Shown piece after piece: positions 9,321 through 18,616 of a stretch of DNA of 64,000 nt. The notes beneath the pieces were generated by a model that worked only from the letters and a program-made list of their open reading frames with translations, searched no databases and was not told the origin of the DNA. The translations under genes and the position numbers were made by a program. Every line of letters starts with the position of its first letter. The stretch's first letter is position 1. This DNA is from Pycnococcus provasolii (lineage: Eukaryota; Chlorophyta; Pseudoscourfieldiophyceae; Pseudoscourfieldiales; Pycnococcaceae): NCBI GenBank assembly GCA_938743325.2, contig OW568866.1, positions 434,001 through 498,000 on the forward strand, written 5' to 3'.

Positions 9321-9429
9321 TTCTTTTTCTGGATCCCCTTCCTTCGTTCTCGACCTATGTTCTCTGGGGTTGTGTTTTGCTCCCTCGCGCACTCACTCAT
9401 TTGTCCGTGCCGTCGCTCCGGAGGGAGGT

Positions 9430-11007
9430 ATGGTGGACGAGAAGTGGATCTGCCCGAGTTGCGGGAACGCCAACTGGTGGCACCGCTCCCACTGCAACAT
9501 GCGCAAGTGCAACGCGCCCAAGCCACACGGGGCGCACATGGTCGGAGCAGGAGGAGGTCCGGGTCCGGGAGGTGGGCAGGGACTGCCGTATGGAGGTGGT
9601 GGTCACGGTGGTGGTGGCGGCGGCTATGGAGGAGGTGCACCCCCGTCGCTCGGCGCGCTCGTCGCAGGCGTGCAGTCGTCAGGATCTGGATATGGAGGTG
9701 CAGGCGCGTACGGATCAGGGGCGCCTACGCCATATGGAGGAGCAGGCGGCGCGGAACCATACGGAGGAAGCGCCGCCAGCGGCGGGACGGGATACGGGTC
9801 TTCAAGTTATGGCGCGGGAGCGTACGGCAGCGGCGCTGCGCCGTACGGTAGCGGCAGCGGTTATGGACTCGGCGGGACTGCTGATGCGCCGCCGCAGGAT
9901 CCGAGGCTCGGTGGCGGTGGAAGCGGGTATGGCACCGGCGGGTACGGATCAGAGTCAACCTACGGGGCTGGTGGATATGGTACAGGCACGATGCCTCCGA
10001 GCGATCCGCGTGCACCTGCTTCGACGTATGGTGCTGGTGCCCCTGGCGGTGACTCGTATGGGTATGGTGGAGGCAACGCGCAGGGAGGTTATGGTGGAGG
10101 CGGCTACGGCGGCGGACCTGGAGGGTATGGTGGAGGTGGCTACGGCGGCGGACCTGGAGGGTATGGTGGAGGTGGCTACGGCGGCGGACCTGGAGGGTAC
10201 GGTGGAGGCGGCTACGGCGTCGGACCACCTGGAGGGTACGGCAGCGGCTACGGTGGCGGACCACCTGGAGGGTACGGCGGCGGCTACGGTGGCGGGCCTG
10301 GAGGGTACGGCGGCGGCCCTCCCCAACCAGCTTCTGGAGGGAGTGACCCAGGCCGCCGCCCCGATGGCACGCGCGCGGAGCCTGGTGACTGGCAATGTCC
10401 ACAGTGCGGCAATTACAACTTTCGTGGCCGTGCAACCTGCAACATGCGCAGGTGCGGCGCGTCTCGCCCAGTAGATGGCGGCGGAGTGCCAGATAGCAAC
10501 GCCGCGCCTGCAGCCTGGGCTATGGAGGACGGGTTTTCTAACGGGAGAACGGTGAAGCGCGACCATTCGGGCGCTCCAGTAGGATGCTGGATTTGCCGGT
10601 GCGGGAACAAGAACTTTCCTCACCGGCTAACATGCAATCGGCGTGCGTGCAGCCTTCCTCGTAGCGAAGGTTTCGTCGGTTTAGCAGATGAGCCGAATGA
10701 TCAAAATTATGCGCAAATGAGCCGTGGAGAATTTGATGAAAATGCTGCGAAGTTGGAGGAGGAACGTGCTGCGAAGATGGCGCGGCGCGACGAGCCTGCG
10801 GACGAGCCTGCGGAAGAGGTGCAGGAGGAGGAAGCGCAGGAGGAGGGAGCGCAGCAGGAGGAGGAAGCGCAGGAGGAGGAGGAAGCGCAGGAGGAGGAGG
10901 AAGCGCAGGAGGAGGAGGAGGCGCAAGAGGAGGCGCCTGAGGAAGAGGAGGAGAAGCCGAAGGAGGACGAGGAGGAAGAAAAGCAGTCTGACGACGAGGA
11001 GGAGTGA
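9430..11007 (+). CDS. RanBP2-type zinc-finger, glycine-rich RNA-binding protein
   Basis: This is a 525-residue protein with three RanBP2-type (RBZ) zinc fingers, a fold that binds single-stranded RNA. The fingers are at residues ~5-33 (WICPSCGNANWWHRSHCNMR), ~318-345 (WQCPQCGNYNFRGRATCNMR) and ~377-403 (CWICRCGNKNFPHRLTCNRR). All four cysteines are present in each. Between fingers 1 and 2 lies a ~270-residue Gly/Tyr-rich low-complexity tract, whose tail is a tandem repeat of a GYGGGGYGGGPG-like unit encoded by 36-39-bp DNA repeats (about 10085-10315). This resembles the prion-like regions of FET proteins. The C terminus is a Glu-rich acidic tail made of short repeats. Likely nuclear RNA processing or stress granules. 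Starts at the first in-frame ATG. Confidence 0.88.
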   Translation: MVDEKWICPSCGNANWWHRSHCNMRKCNAPKPHGAHMVGAGGGPGPGGGQGLPYGGGGHGGGGGGYGGGAPPSLGALVAGVQSSGSGYGGAGAYGSGAPTPYGGAGGAEPYGGSAASGGTGYGSSSYGAGAYGSGAAPYGSGSGYGLGGTADAPPQDPRLGGGGSGYGTGGYGSESTYGAGGYGTGTMPPSDPRAPASTYGAGAPGGDSYGYGGGNAQGGYGGGGYGGGPGGYGGGGYGGGPGGYGGGGYGGGPGGYGGGGYGVGPPGGYGSGYGGGPPGGYGGGYGGGPGGYGGGPPQPASGGSDPGRRPDGTRAEPGDWQCPQCGNYNFRGRATCNMRRCGASRPVDGGGVPDSNAAPAAWAMEDGFSNGRTVKRDHSGAPVGCWICRCGNKNFPHRLTCNRRACSLPRSEGFVGLADEPNDQNYAQMSRGEFDENAAKLEEERAAKMARRDEPADEPAEEVQEEEAQEEGAQQEEEAQEEEEAQEEEEAQEEEEAQEEAPEEEEEKPKEDEEEEKQSDDEEE

Positions 11008-11156
11008 GTACTATTACCATCTGCCACCGATTGAATTGAAGAGAGTGTTGGTATGATGTAAATGGACGACAACTCTTCCAACTTTTATCCGAAGAAAACT
11101 GCGGTTTTTTCATAATACATACGTTTCACACTCTTCTTGTGAAACAGATTTCGTAA

Positions 11157-11478
11157 TCATCGACTGGACTCCTTCGCCTGTTGCACACCCTTTTTGACGA
11201 CAGGCTGAAATATGTAATATCCCTGCAGGAGATGGCGTGTGCGTGTGCGTGTGTGTGCGTGGACGTTAGCTTCGCGTGTCACTAGTGTGGTGTTGACGCG
11301 AACCCTTGCGTTTCGCATGTCTGCGACCATCGTCTAGCAAAGTCGCTATTCGCGAGATACTTCGGTCAAAGAAGAATTTGGTACGTACCGATACGATCCC
11401 CACGGCGGTCGCGACGAAGAGCGGTCCTTGCCGCCTCCACATCCGCGACAGCTCGAACGCGAGACTGCCGCCTGCCAT
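11157..11478 (-). CDS. PIGBOS1-like single-pass microprotein, two exons
   Basis: This 51-residue membrane protein is split by one intron. Exon 1 is 11389-11478 (30 codons), exon 2 is 11157-11222 (21 codons plus stop), and the 166-nt intron has donor GTACGT and acceptor CTGCAG in phase 0. The spliced product contains LFVATAVGIVSGYYIFQPVV, which aligns closely with the recalled transmembrane core of human PIGBOS1 (FATVLGIAGGVYIFQPVF). PIGBOS1 is a mitochondrial outer-membrane microprotein at ER contacts. A basic WRRQ precedes the membrane helix and a short Lys/Gln/Glu-rich tail follows, with total length near the human 54. Neither exon alone would be called by ORF length. The intron contains a GT-rich tract. 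The splice model is inferred; identity rests on remembered sequence. Confidence 0.72.
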
Positions 11479-11594
11479 CGGCGCCTAAGTACTAAGATGA
11501 AGATGACTGACAAACGTCGCACAAATGACAAACGGCGAAGGGAAGGGAAGTGTGTGGCCAAAAATCCAAATGGTCCAATGACGGAGTGCCAGGA

Positions 11595-11610
11595 TTAGGG
11601 TTAGGGTTAG
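11595..11610. promoter_or_regulatory. TTAGGG pair between divergent small genes
   Basis: Two TTAGGG units plus a partial one lie 117 bp upstream of the PIGBOS1-like ATG (minus strand) and about 90 bp upstream of the small plus-strand ORF at 11700. This fits a bidirectional promoter. Confidence 0.5.
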
Positions 11611-11699
11611 CGGGAAGAATTCCATGTTTTCCAAGTTTACCGAACCGTTACTTCTTCCTCTTCCCTGCTCTCCTTCCGGGTGGCCATTGTTGTTTTGTC

Positions 11700-11852
11700 A
11701 TGGCGTCCTCTGGGCTGTTCTTCGCTTCATGGTTCGCCTTAACAACCACCACCACCACGGTCTTGGTGGTAACTCCTGCCCTGGCGGCGGCCCTTCCCAA
11801 GGTCGCAGGGGTACGGTCAGCCGTGATAGTTCACGAAGGATTATGCTATTGA
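11700..11852 (+). CDS. Possible small secreted or membrane peptide (50 aa), uncertain
   Basis: A short ORF from ATG 11700 encodes MASSGLFFASWFALTTTTTT followed by VLVVTPALAAALPKVAG and a short tail. The start resembles a signal peptide with an AxA cleavage motif. It begins about 90 bp from the TTAGGG pair and ends 33 bp before the convergent ankyrin gene stop. A GTACGG donor-like site after the hydrophobic part allows a spliced alternative. No family is recognised; it could be non-coding. Confidence 0.3.
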   Translation: MASSGLFFASWFALTTTTTTVLVVTPALAAALPKVAGVRSAVIVHEGLCY

Positions 11853-11885
11853 TAGAAAGTGGATTATGGAGTTACATTGATTCAG

Positions 11886-13613
11886 TCAATATATATCACC
11901 AGTCAAAATATTCACCTTCGTCACATATTCGTCAAAATCACCTTCCTCTGTCCTAAAATCCTCTCGCAATGCGTTCCTCAACGCCTCGACTTCAGCAGGA
12001 AACGCGCTCGAAGACTTCCCACCTGCCGACTCGAGCATTGAGCAAATGGCAGTGTGGTTCAACTCACGCGCCATGTCAAGAGGCGTTCGTATGGGAAGGT
12101 TTTTATCGGAAGGTCCTGCTTGACCATGTTCTTCTTCTTCATCCAGCCAACCATTTTCTCTATCTTCTCTCCATTCTTCTAAACTCCAATTTCTCGGTTG
12201 GTCATCCCTAAGCTGGGCGAGCTTGTTTACGTCGGCACCTGCATCAATCAGCGCACGAACTGTTGCTTCGTTCTCGGCGTTCACGGCGAAATGCAGGGGC
12301 GAAAACGATTCATGATAGAACTCTCCAAACTCGTTATCGTCCGGATTATAACGCATCTCGCCTTTCATCCTTCTTTCTCGTTGGTTGAGGTCCTCCGTCC
12401 ATGCAACGTCGACATGTGCACCAGAGGCAACTAGTTCCCGAATGCAATCGCCAGTTTGATTCAGACTCGCGGCAATGGCGAGCACGCTAAATCCCAATAA
12501 TGAATAGGTTAGGTCAATCCTATGATCACAAATCTCTTCGATGTGCTCGGGCATAAAAAGATACGGCGTTTCTTCAGGATTTAGGTGCCACCAGGCGTCC
12601 CCCCAATCAAGCGACCACATCGTATTCGGATCAGTGCCAACGCGTATCAAATCTTGAACTTTAGAACGATCGCCATGCGCAGCCGCGAGCACCATGGATT
12701 GACGTCGGTGGTGTTCATCGCATCGTTTCTTCCATTCGGCTTGCCACCAGTTTTCCAACAAGACGATGCGCTCGCGCTTTTCTCGTTGCCAGGTGTCCGT
12801 CGCCACGCAAAACGCTTCGCCGACACCATGCACTTTCTTCGAACAAGTTTGCCGCATCAGAGCACGCATCTTAACCAAAGTCGCCGCCCGTTCCTCCAAT
12901 TCGAACGTCAGCAAATATAGCTCGCATTGAACGTTGAGTGGCCATAGGGACTGGTCCTCTAAGTGTTCAGGAGCTCTCCGACAGTTTTCGCGATGCACGT
13001 CGAGATATATTTTATGTGCAAGTTTGTAGCGATGGCGTTTCAGTGCACCTGCACCTCCACATTCGAATTTGTGCGTCCTCTCCTCGATACGTGCCTTCAA
13101 CGCCCATGAGCGCCTTGCGAGCTCAAGCAGCTCTGGTGCATCCTTCTTCGCGCGCTCCATTTCCACCACATGCATCGCCTTCTCCTGCGCCAGCTTGATT
13201 GCCAACCTCGCCTTTTCCCGCTCCATCATGAACTCATATAATGAGCTGCACTGTTGTTCCAAGCCATTCACAGTGTCCCGATATTCACGCGCGCTGTTGG
13301 CTCTTGTTCCCTCAGTAGGTTCCATTTCATATTCGGCAGAAGAGTTTGGGTCGAGACGGTATGAAAGATTCCCGAAAAAATCAGCCTTTGCAATATTTGG
13401 ATTCCTCTTCACCACCTCCGCCGCGGCCGTGCACACGTCGCACGGTTTCTCTGTATTGTGCAAGCAGATCGGTGGAAGTGGAAACCGCAACTCCACTTCT
13501 GCGTCTATTTCCTTTGACACAAGCTGCGCCTTTTTTCTTGGCGATGCTGGCCCATCTTCGTTCGTCATCACCACGGGAGGGTCTGGCGACGCGTCACGTG
13601 CATCATCGCTCAT
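11886..13613 (-). CDS. Ankyrin-repeat protein of unknown function
   Basis: This is a 575-residue protein with no recognised overall family. Residues ~60-85 contain a Cys-rich stretch, PPICLHNTEKPCDVCTAAAE, that may be a small metal site. A long charged coiled coil follows (~115-300). The C-terminal third holds degenerate ankyrin repeats: RRQSMVLAAAHGDRSKVQDL, LAIAASLNQTGDCIRELVAS and FSPLHFAVNAENEATVRALI, each followed by a GAxVxx turn, then LDMARELNHTAICSMLES. Likely a cytosolic adaptor. The ATG at 13613 was preferred over an upstream non-ATG start because the extension would be encoded by a simple CA/GA microsatellite. The gene is intronless and converges with the small ORF downstream. Confidence 0.75.
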   Translation of the reverse strand: MSDDARDASPDPPVVMTNEDGPASPRKKAQLVSKEIDAEVELRFPLPPICLHNTEKPCDVCTAAAEVVKRNPNIAKADFFGNLSYRLDPNSSAEYEMEPTEGTRANSAREYRDTVNGLEQQCSSLYEFMMEREKARLAIKLAQEKAMHVVEMERAKKDAPELLELARRSWALKARIEERTHKFECGGAGALKRHRYKLAHKIYLDVHRENCRRAPEHLEDQSLWPLNVQCELYLLTFELEERAATLVKMRALMRQTCSKKVHGVGEAFCVATDTWQREKRERIVLLENWWQAEWKKRCDEHHRRQSMVLAAAHGDRSKVQDLIRVGTDPNTMWSLDWGDAWWHLNPEETPYLFMPEHIEEICDHRIDLTYSLLGFSVLAIAASLNQTGDCIRELVASGAHVDVAWTEDLNQRERRMKGEMRYNPDDNEFGEFYHESFSPLHFAVNAENEATVRALIDAGADVNKLAQLRDDQPRNWSLEEWREDRENGWLDEEEEHGQAGPSDKNLPIRTPLDMARELNHTAICSMLESAGGKSSSAFPAEVEALRNALREDFRTEEGDFDEYVTKVNILTGDIY

Positions 13614-13616
13614 CAC

Positions 13617-13661
13617 CAGAGAGAGAGAGAGAGAGAGACACACAAACACACACACACACGG
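13617..13661. repeat. GA/CA microsatellite at ankyrin gene 5' end
   Basis: A run of about 12 GA dinucleotides passes into CA repeats directly before the ATG at 13613. It lies in the probable 5' UTR or core promoter. Confidence 0.85.
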
Positions 13662-14452
13662 CTGCCACGGCTGCCACTCCTGCACTCCTTAACCTTGCCG
13701 AGCTTAAACTTGCCTTGTGGTGAGCCAAGTGAGCTGATGCGTGCTTGCTGCGACGGACTGGACTGGACTGGACTGGACTGGAATGGCGCGAACCTAACCG
13801 TACCAAATACCAACTAGTTTGGTATCATAGGAAGTACCTCAGCCCGGACGCCGAGCCTTGCCAGATTGACCAGCTTAATCGACCTGACTTAAAGGTTTAG
13901 GGTGGTACAGAACAGCGGAGGACAGCCGTCAGCCGGTCGCCTGGACACCCCCGGCAGCCCATACCTTTAGATACAAGTTTCATGCATCAAGCCGGTATTC
14001 CTGACCGGTATCCCCTCCGTCTTCCGACTCCATCCAGGTTCCGAGAACTCTGTCCGGGCAGGTGGTCCGTGCGAAATCTTCCCCCAGAACTCAGAGTGCG
14101 ATGATTCACTCAGTGCATAAGGTAGATCTGTCTGGACCCTTCCCCACAAGGCCACAAGCATTGGGAGGAGGGGAGGGGATCCCCCATTGCCCCTATTGTC
14201 CTTGATTGAGGTCGCATCCATGGAAGGATCGCATCTGCTTCGTACCCCCCTGCAGCCCTGTCACCTGTTCTGTGTTTTGTTCGTCGTTCTTCGCCGTCTT
14301 CGTCGTCGCCGTCGTCGTCGGGGTGTGCTTCTACTTTCTGTCCTGAGCAGTGGAACTTCCTCGTGTTGGCACCAACCACTCGTTTCGTTTCATTTCCTCC
14401 CTTGGTTGCTCCTGCTCCTGGCTGCTCCTGGCTGCGTGATTCTGGCTGCTCC
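13662..14452. other. Divergent intergenic region, ankyrin gene to LETM1
   Basis: No gene is recognised. The region contains a GGACT repeat near 13755-13780 and GGTATCCCC near 14008. A GGGGATCCCC palindrome (about 14175-14184) lies 270 bp upstream of the LETM1 start. Confidence 0.5.
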
Positions 14453-17125
14453 ATGATGCTGCGGTCTCGTCGCGCGGCTCGTGGTGGTGCTCTGCTGGGG
14501 CCTTTGCCTGCTGCTTTGTCCGGTTGTGCTCCTGCTGGGCCTTGGCCTTTGTCGGTTCATTCTCTTGATGATTCGGTATCTTCATCCAGAGGGGTCTTGG
14601 TGGGGGCGTCAGCGCTTCGAGCAGCTTCTTGCTCGTCGTCGTCGTCGTCGTCGTCGTGTGAAACACAAGCAACGACGACGATGACGGGTTTGTCGATGAG
14701 AAACGACACAGCACGACAACCTACAATCATGAATATCGACGACGTCACACCATCCTACCACGAGAATACACGTCGTCAGGTCTATCGCGGCGACCTGATG
14801 CTGCTGAGACACCGAACACGATCACACTCGCTCGTCCAACAGCACTCGTTCGCAGCGTCGGCGATTGTGCAGCCAAACCAAAAGCAAGACGGTGAGGCGT
14901 CATTCGACGAATCGCCGCAAATCACAAGGAGCGACGGAAATAGTAGAACGTCGTCGTCCGCGGCAACTGCAAAAACGAAATCACAAAGTGCTCAGAATGT
15001 CAAGGATAAGGAGGATGAGGAAGCTGTTGAGAAGCTGGAGACGGTCATGGAACGCGCGCGCAGGCGCAGGGAAGATGGGCGAAATATCGCGAAAGTGGTC
15101 TCGCGAGCCGTTTCCGCTGTGACCACGTTTCTCGTCAAGACGCCCGGGTGGCTTGCAGACAACGCCGCGTACTTCGCCTCGCTGGATGCCGCACAGTGGA
15201 GCGAAAAACTCAAGAAGCTGCGGAAGGATATAGGCCACTTCGTGTACCACTACTGGGTCGGATCCAAGCTGCTTGCGGCGGACATCTCCATCTCCACCAG
15301 GCTGGTCACGAAGGTGCTCCTCGGAAAGCAGTTGACGCGCCGTGAAAGACTGCAGCTCACACGCACAACCGCGGACATCATACGAATCGTGCCGATGCTG
15401 TTCTTCGTCGTCGTGCCGTTCATGGAGTTTCTGCTGCCCGTCGCGCTGAAGCTCTTTCCCAATCTCCTGCCCAGCACGTACGAGCACAAGGAGGAACGCG
15501 ATGCCGCGCTGAGGCGACGACTCCTTGCAAAGATGGAGATGGCGGCGTTCCTGCAGGACTCCGTGCTTGAAATGTCGAAGGACATCAAGCGCACCGGCTA
15601 CTCGAGTGAGGACAGCGAGAACGAGCTCGTGGACTTCATCACGCGAGTGCGAAGTGGGGAGAAGGTGAGCAACGGTGACATCGTGCGGCTTGCACCGCTC
15701 TTCAACGACGAGCTCACGCTCGATAACCTGCGACGATCGCACCTGGAGCAGCTTTGCGAGTTTGTCGGAATCAGCAATCTCGGCACGGATGGATTCCTGC
15801 GATACAAGCTACGCACTCACCTGCGCAAGCTACGCGAGGATGACTACGACATCCGCCGCGAGGGGATGGATAGCCTCACTGACAGCGAGATGAGAGCTGC
15901 CTGCAATGCGCGTGGCATGCGCGCGCCGCACGGCAGTGGATCGCGCGAATTCATGTCAAAGCAGCTGGAGGAATGGATCGAGCTGAGTCTTGGCCACTCG
16001 CTGCCAAGCTCACTGCTTCTGCTCAGCCGCGCGCTCACGCTCGCCAGCGCTTCGAGCAGCATTGTTGCGAGCGAAAAGCTCGAAGATCGGCTGGTCAAGA
16101 CGAGCGAAGTGCTGAGCTACCTTCCCAACGACTCTCGCAAGCTCGCGCGCTCCGCGCTCGCCGCGAGGGCGTCCACCGCGGAGGAGGAAATTGAGACAGA
16201 ATCGACAGTGACTGCAGCAGCACCGGCAGAGCAGGGTGAGATGGAGGTGGCCACGGAGGTACCTGAGATGGGCTCGCACGCGGAGATCGCCAAGCACTAC
16301 GAGCAGCGCCTCGAATACCTGCAGGAGCAGGACAAGCTTGCGCGTGAGGAGGCGAAGGAGGAGGAGGAGAGGCGTCAGCGCGAGGAGGAAGAAGAGGCGG
16401 CATCCCTTGCTGCCGAAGCGCCGATGGAGGACACAGCGACGACCGTGGTCGCCGAGGGCGAACCAGATATCTCGACGCCGCACATGACTGCGGAGATGCA
16501 GGAGGACGAAGCGGAGTTGCAGGCGGCGGCGGAATCGCAGGACGCAGAGTCTTCGGAAGAGGAGATGAACGAGACGGAGCGCCTCGCGCAGGCTATGCTC
16601 ACGCTGGCGAGCCAGTCGTGCGTTACGGGCGAGCGTTCGCGATTGATTGGCTTGGTCCAGAATGAGCTCGACCTTATGCGCGAAATTGAAACGTCGGACG
16701 CCACCGCAGAGACTTCTTACATGTCGTTTGGAGGTGGCAAAGGTCTGCAGTGCACGCGCGGCACGTCCAAACGTCGTGCGGATCCAGGGTACTCTAGCGA
16801 GATTAAGAATGCCGCGAGTGCCGCAGGTCGCGTTGCGAATATGCTCCGCGACGTCGACAAGGAGCTCGCCGCTCTCGACCAAAAGGTGGGAGACTCGATG
16901 CGTATCTTCGATTCCGACAACGATGGCGTCATCTCTGTGAACGAAATTGGGAGCGCTCCGGAGGAAGTGTTCCTGAGGCACATTAGAAAGGATGGAATGA
17001 ATAACGGAAAGAAGTACAAGGAGAAGGTGCTGAGATTGTTTCAGTCGATCGATACCGACGGTGACGGCAAGATTACCCTCGAGGAGATTAAGAGTGCACT
17101 CAAAGCTATGGAAAAGTATAAGTAA
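14453..17125 (+). CDS. LETM1-like mitochondrial inner-membrane protein with EF hands
   Basis: LETM1 is the inner-membrane K+/Ca2+-H+ exchange protein needed for mitochondrial volume. This 890-residue version begins MMLRSRRAARGGALLG, an Arg-rich mitochondrial presequence. A Ser-rich and charged region is followed by the LETM core. Its parts are GHFVYHYWVGSKLLAADISI, the GKQLTRRERLQLTRTTADI motif and the single transmembrane helix RIVPMLFFVVVPFMEFLLPV (about residues 310-340). Then comes FPNLLPSTYE, the ribosome-binding-like segment with LEQLCEFVGISNLGTDGFLR, and long coiled coils. Two canonical EF hands close the protein (DSDNDGVISVNE and DTDGDGKITLEE, roughly the last 55 residues). It is longer than animal LETM1 (~740) because of an acidic Glu/Ala-rich insert. 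ATG 14453 was taken over an upstream GTG because the presequence starts there. Confidence 0.93.
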   Translation: MMLRSRRAARGGALLGPLPAALSGCAPAGPWPLSVHSLDDSVSSSRGVLVGASALRAASCSSSSSSSSCETQATTTMTGLSMRNDTARQPTIMNIDDVTPSYHENTRRQVYRGDLMLLRHRTRSHSLVQQHSFAASAIVQPNQKQDGEASFDESPQITRSDGNSRTSSSAATAKTKSQSAQNVKDKEDEEAVEKLETVMERARRRREDGRNIAKVVSRAVSAVTTFLVKTPGWLADNAAYFASLDAAQWSEKLKKLRKDIGHFVYHYWVGSKLLAADISISTRLVTKVLLGKQLTRRERLQLTRTTADIIRIVPMLFFVVVPFMEFLLPVALKLFPNLLPSTYEHKEERDAALRRRLLAKMEMAAFLQDSVLEMSKDIKRTGYSSEDSENELVDFITRVRSGEKVSNGDIVRLAPLFNDELTLDNLRRSHLEQLCEFVGISNLGTDGFLRYKLRTHLRKLREDDYDIRREGMDSLTDSEMRAACNARGMRAPHGSGSREFMSKQLEEWIELSLGHSLPSSLLLLSRALTLASASSSIVASEKLEDRLVKTSEVLSYLPNDSRKLARSALAARASTAEEEIETESTVTAAAPAEQGEMEVATEVPEMGSHAEIAKHYEQRLEYLQEQDKLAREEAKEEEERRQREEEEEAASLAAEAPMEDTATTVVAEGEPDISTPHMTAEMQEDEAELQAAAESQDAESSEEEMNETERLAQAMLTLASQSCVTGERSRLIGLVQNELDLMREIETSDATAETSYMSFGGGKGLQCTRGTSKRRADPGYSSEIKNAASAAGRVANMLRDVDKELAALDQKVGDSMRIFDSDNDGVISVNEIGSAPEEVFLRHIRKDGMNNGKKYKEKVLRLFQSIDTDGDGKITLEEIKSALKAMEKYK

Positions 17126-17201
17126 CTAGTTGGTAAATGAACAACAATTATTTTCTAACTTTTTTTTAGTAGACAACGACAACATCAAAACTTTCGGCGT
17201 G

Positions 17202-18101
17202 TCATGAAGAGGCAGAGGTTTTCGCCGCCTGGCGCATAGGGTCCGTGCTTGCATCGACGTATTGCCGAACCATGTGTCCTCCATCGACGTCAAGAACGAC
17301 ACCAGTCGTATATGGCGAGCTGGCGAGGAAGTACAACGCCTCGCCAGCGTCCTGCGGATCTCCACAACGCTTCAGTGGGAGAGACGCCGCTGTATTCGCT
17401 AACATCGCCTCACGCTTTTGGGAATCCATGTGGTCGAAGCGCTCCGTTTTCATGAAGCCGGGAGAGAGACAGTTCACACGAAGGTCAGGTCCGAGCTCAA
17501 GCGCCAACGAACGTGTGAGTGCCTCGATGGCACCATTTGCCACAGCCAGCGGTACACAGTTTACTCCTGGGCGACGACCGAGCACACCCGATGTGAAGAC
17601 GATGGCGCCGGACCGCATCATCGGTGCCGCTGCTTTTGCGCAGCGGTAAGCGCCCCAAAATTTGCTTTGAAGCATCAACTCGGTATCTTCTTCGGGAAGA
17701 TCAAGGAATGGTCCATGAGGTGCCCTTCCCGCTGCGGTGAAGACGAGTGCATCAAAGTCGTCCTCAACTGCGTCGAAGAACGTCGCGACTGACTTTGCGT
17801 TGGTCACGTCGATGCAAGCGAAACTAATCGAGCATCTTGCTGCCGATTTCTCCTCAGCTCCTCGCATGGCATCTCCACACAACGTTTTCAGTTGCGTTAC
17901 CGCCTCCTCAAGCTTTTCAATGTCTCGACCGCCAATGTGCACGCTTCCACCACGTGACACCACAGCCTTTGCGAATGCCTTTCCCATTCCGCTTGACCCG
18001 CCGACAATGACGGCGCGCTTGATTTTGCTCGGCGACGACGAGGCTGAGCACGAGGTGACTACACGAGAGCACCGTGGCCGAGGGCGGAGCGACATCGGCA
18101 T
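17202..18101 (-). CDS. Atypical short-chain dehydrogenase/reductase-like protein
   Basis: This is a 299-residue Rossmann-fold SDR. The dinucleotide motif is VIVGGSSGMGKAFAKAV, with IDVTNAKSV for the adenine-ribose pocket. The usual NNAG is FTAAG, the serine strand AIVFTSGVLG is present, and the C-terminal NCLSPGFMKTERF and VLDVDGGHMV are typical. The catalytic YxxxK is replaced: the aligned stretch PLAVANGAIEAL has Leu for Tyr and Asn for Lys. A bacterial SDR subgroup with xxANGALEAL is known to look like this, so the enzyme may be divergent or non-oxidoreductive. The start MPMSLRPRPRCSRVVTS resembles an organelle transit peptide. An ATG at 18257 in the same frame would add 52 residues encoded by a shared promoter-like sequence and was not preferred. 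Confidence 0.82.
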   Translation of the reverse strand: MPMSLRPRPRCSRVVTSCSASSSPSKIKRAVIVGGSSGMGKAFAKAVVSRGGSVHIGGRDIEKLEEAVTQLKTLCGDAMRGAEEKSAARCSISFACIDVTNAKSVATFFDAVEDDFDALVFTAAGRAPHGPFLDLPEEDTELMLQSKFWGAYRCAKAAAPMMRSGAIVFTSGVLGRRPGVNCVPLAVANGAIEALTRSLALELGPDLRVNCLSPGFMKTERFDHMDSQKREAMLANTAASLPLKRCGDPQDAGEALYFLASSPYTTGVVLDVDGGHMVRQYVDASTDPMRQAAKTSASS

Positions 18102-18212
18102 TCGTTCGTCACGCCGGCGTGAAGAATCGGGGCAGGTTGGGATGGGCTTGCTGAGCTGGAAAGGAAAGCGCAAAAAGGCAAAAGCCAAATCCACATCCAC
18201 TCCGAGATCAGG

Positions 18213-18302
18213 GGGGGGGATCCGTCGTAGATCACTTTTCCGTGGGTGGTCAGTCATTCCTCTTGCGGGATAAAGGGACTTTTGGGATACCGGTCGGAGG
18301 TC
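18213..18302. promoter_or_regulatory. GGGGATCCGTCGTAG-type promoter sequence
   Basis: About 45 bp (18213-18262) closely matches 30541-30586, including GGATCCGTCGTAGA, TTTCCGT and a CATTCCT. GGTCGGAGGTC follows in both places. Its GGATCC (18218-18223) lies 117 bp upstream of the SDR start. It sits between the divergent SDR and the small basic peptide gene. Confidence 0.5.
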
Positions 18303-18352
18303 GCGTCATTGTGCGGTGTCGTACAGCCGCACAGGAGCGGCTTTGGCGGGGC

Positions 18353-18591
18353 ATGCCTTTGGCGGGAACTGCAGGCTTAGGGTGAGCACCCGGACGGCAT
18401 ACTTGGAGGCGACGCGCAAGATAGAGAAGGGGGAGCAGATATGCTTTGGATACACGCGTAGTATCCAAATCCCTGACAGTACTGCCAAACCTTTCATGGC
18501 TGCGAAGAAAAAAAAGCAAAGGGGCGGCCAGAAAAAGAGATCGACGATTGCGAAGGAGAAAAAGAAAGTGAATGGGAAGTTTGCCAAGTAA
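18353..18591 (+). CDS. Small basic peptide (46 aa), two-exon model, uncertain
   Basis: A plausible spliced gene has exon 1 at 18353-18381 (MPLAGTAGL plus part of a codon). A 98-nt intron follows, with donor GTGAGC and acceptor CTGACAG. Exon 2 is 18480-18591. The product ends MAAKKKKQRGGQKKRSTIAK then EKKKVNGKFAK, a strongly basic tail like a nucleolar or ribosome-associated peptide. It reads divergently from the SDR gene across the shared promoter sequence. No family is recognised. The exon phase fits, but the first exon is very short. Confidence 0.38.
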
Positions 18592-18616
18592 ACATTGTTG
18601 TTACACAAAACAAGTA

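Noticed and set aside
9725-10623. His/Arg-rich frames antisense to the Gly-rich region
   Set aside because: They are shadows of the glycine-tyrosine repeats of the RanBP2-finger protein.
18101-18257. 52-residue N-terminal extension of the SDR
   Set aside because: The extension is encoded by the GGGGATCCGTCGTAG sequence shared with another promoter, so it is more likely 5' flank than coding.
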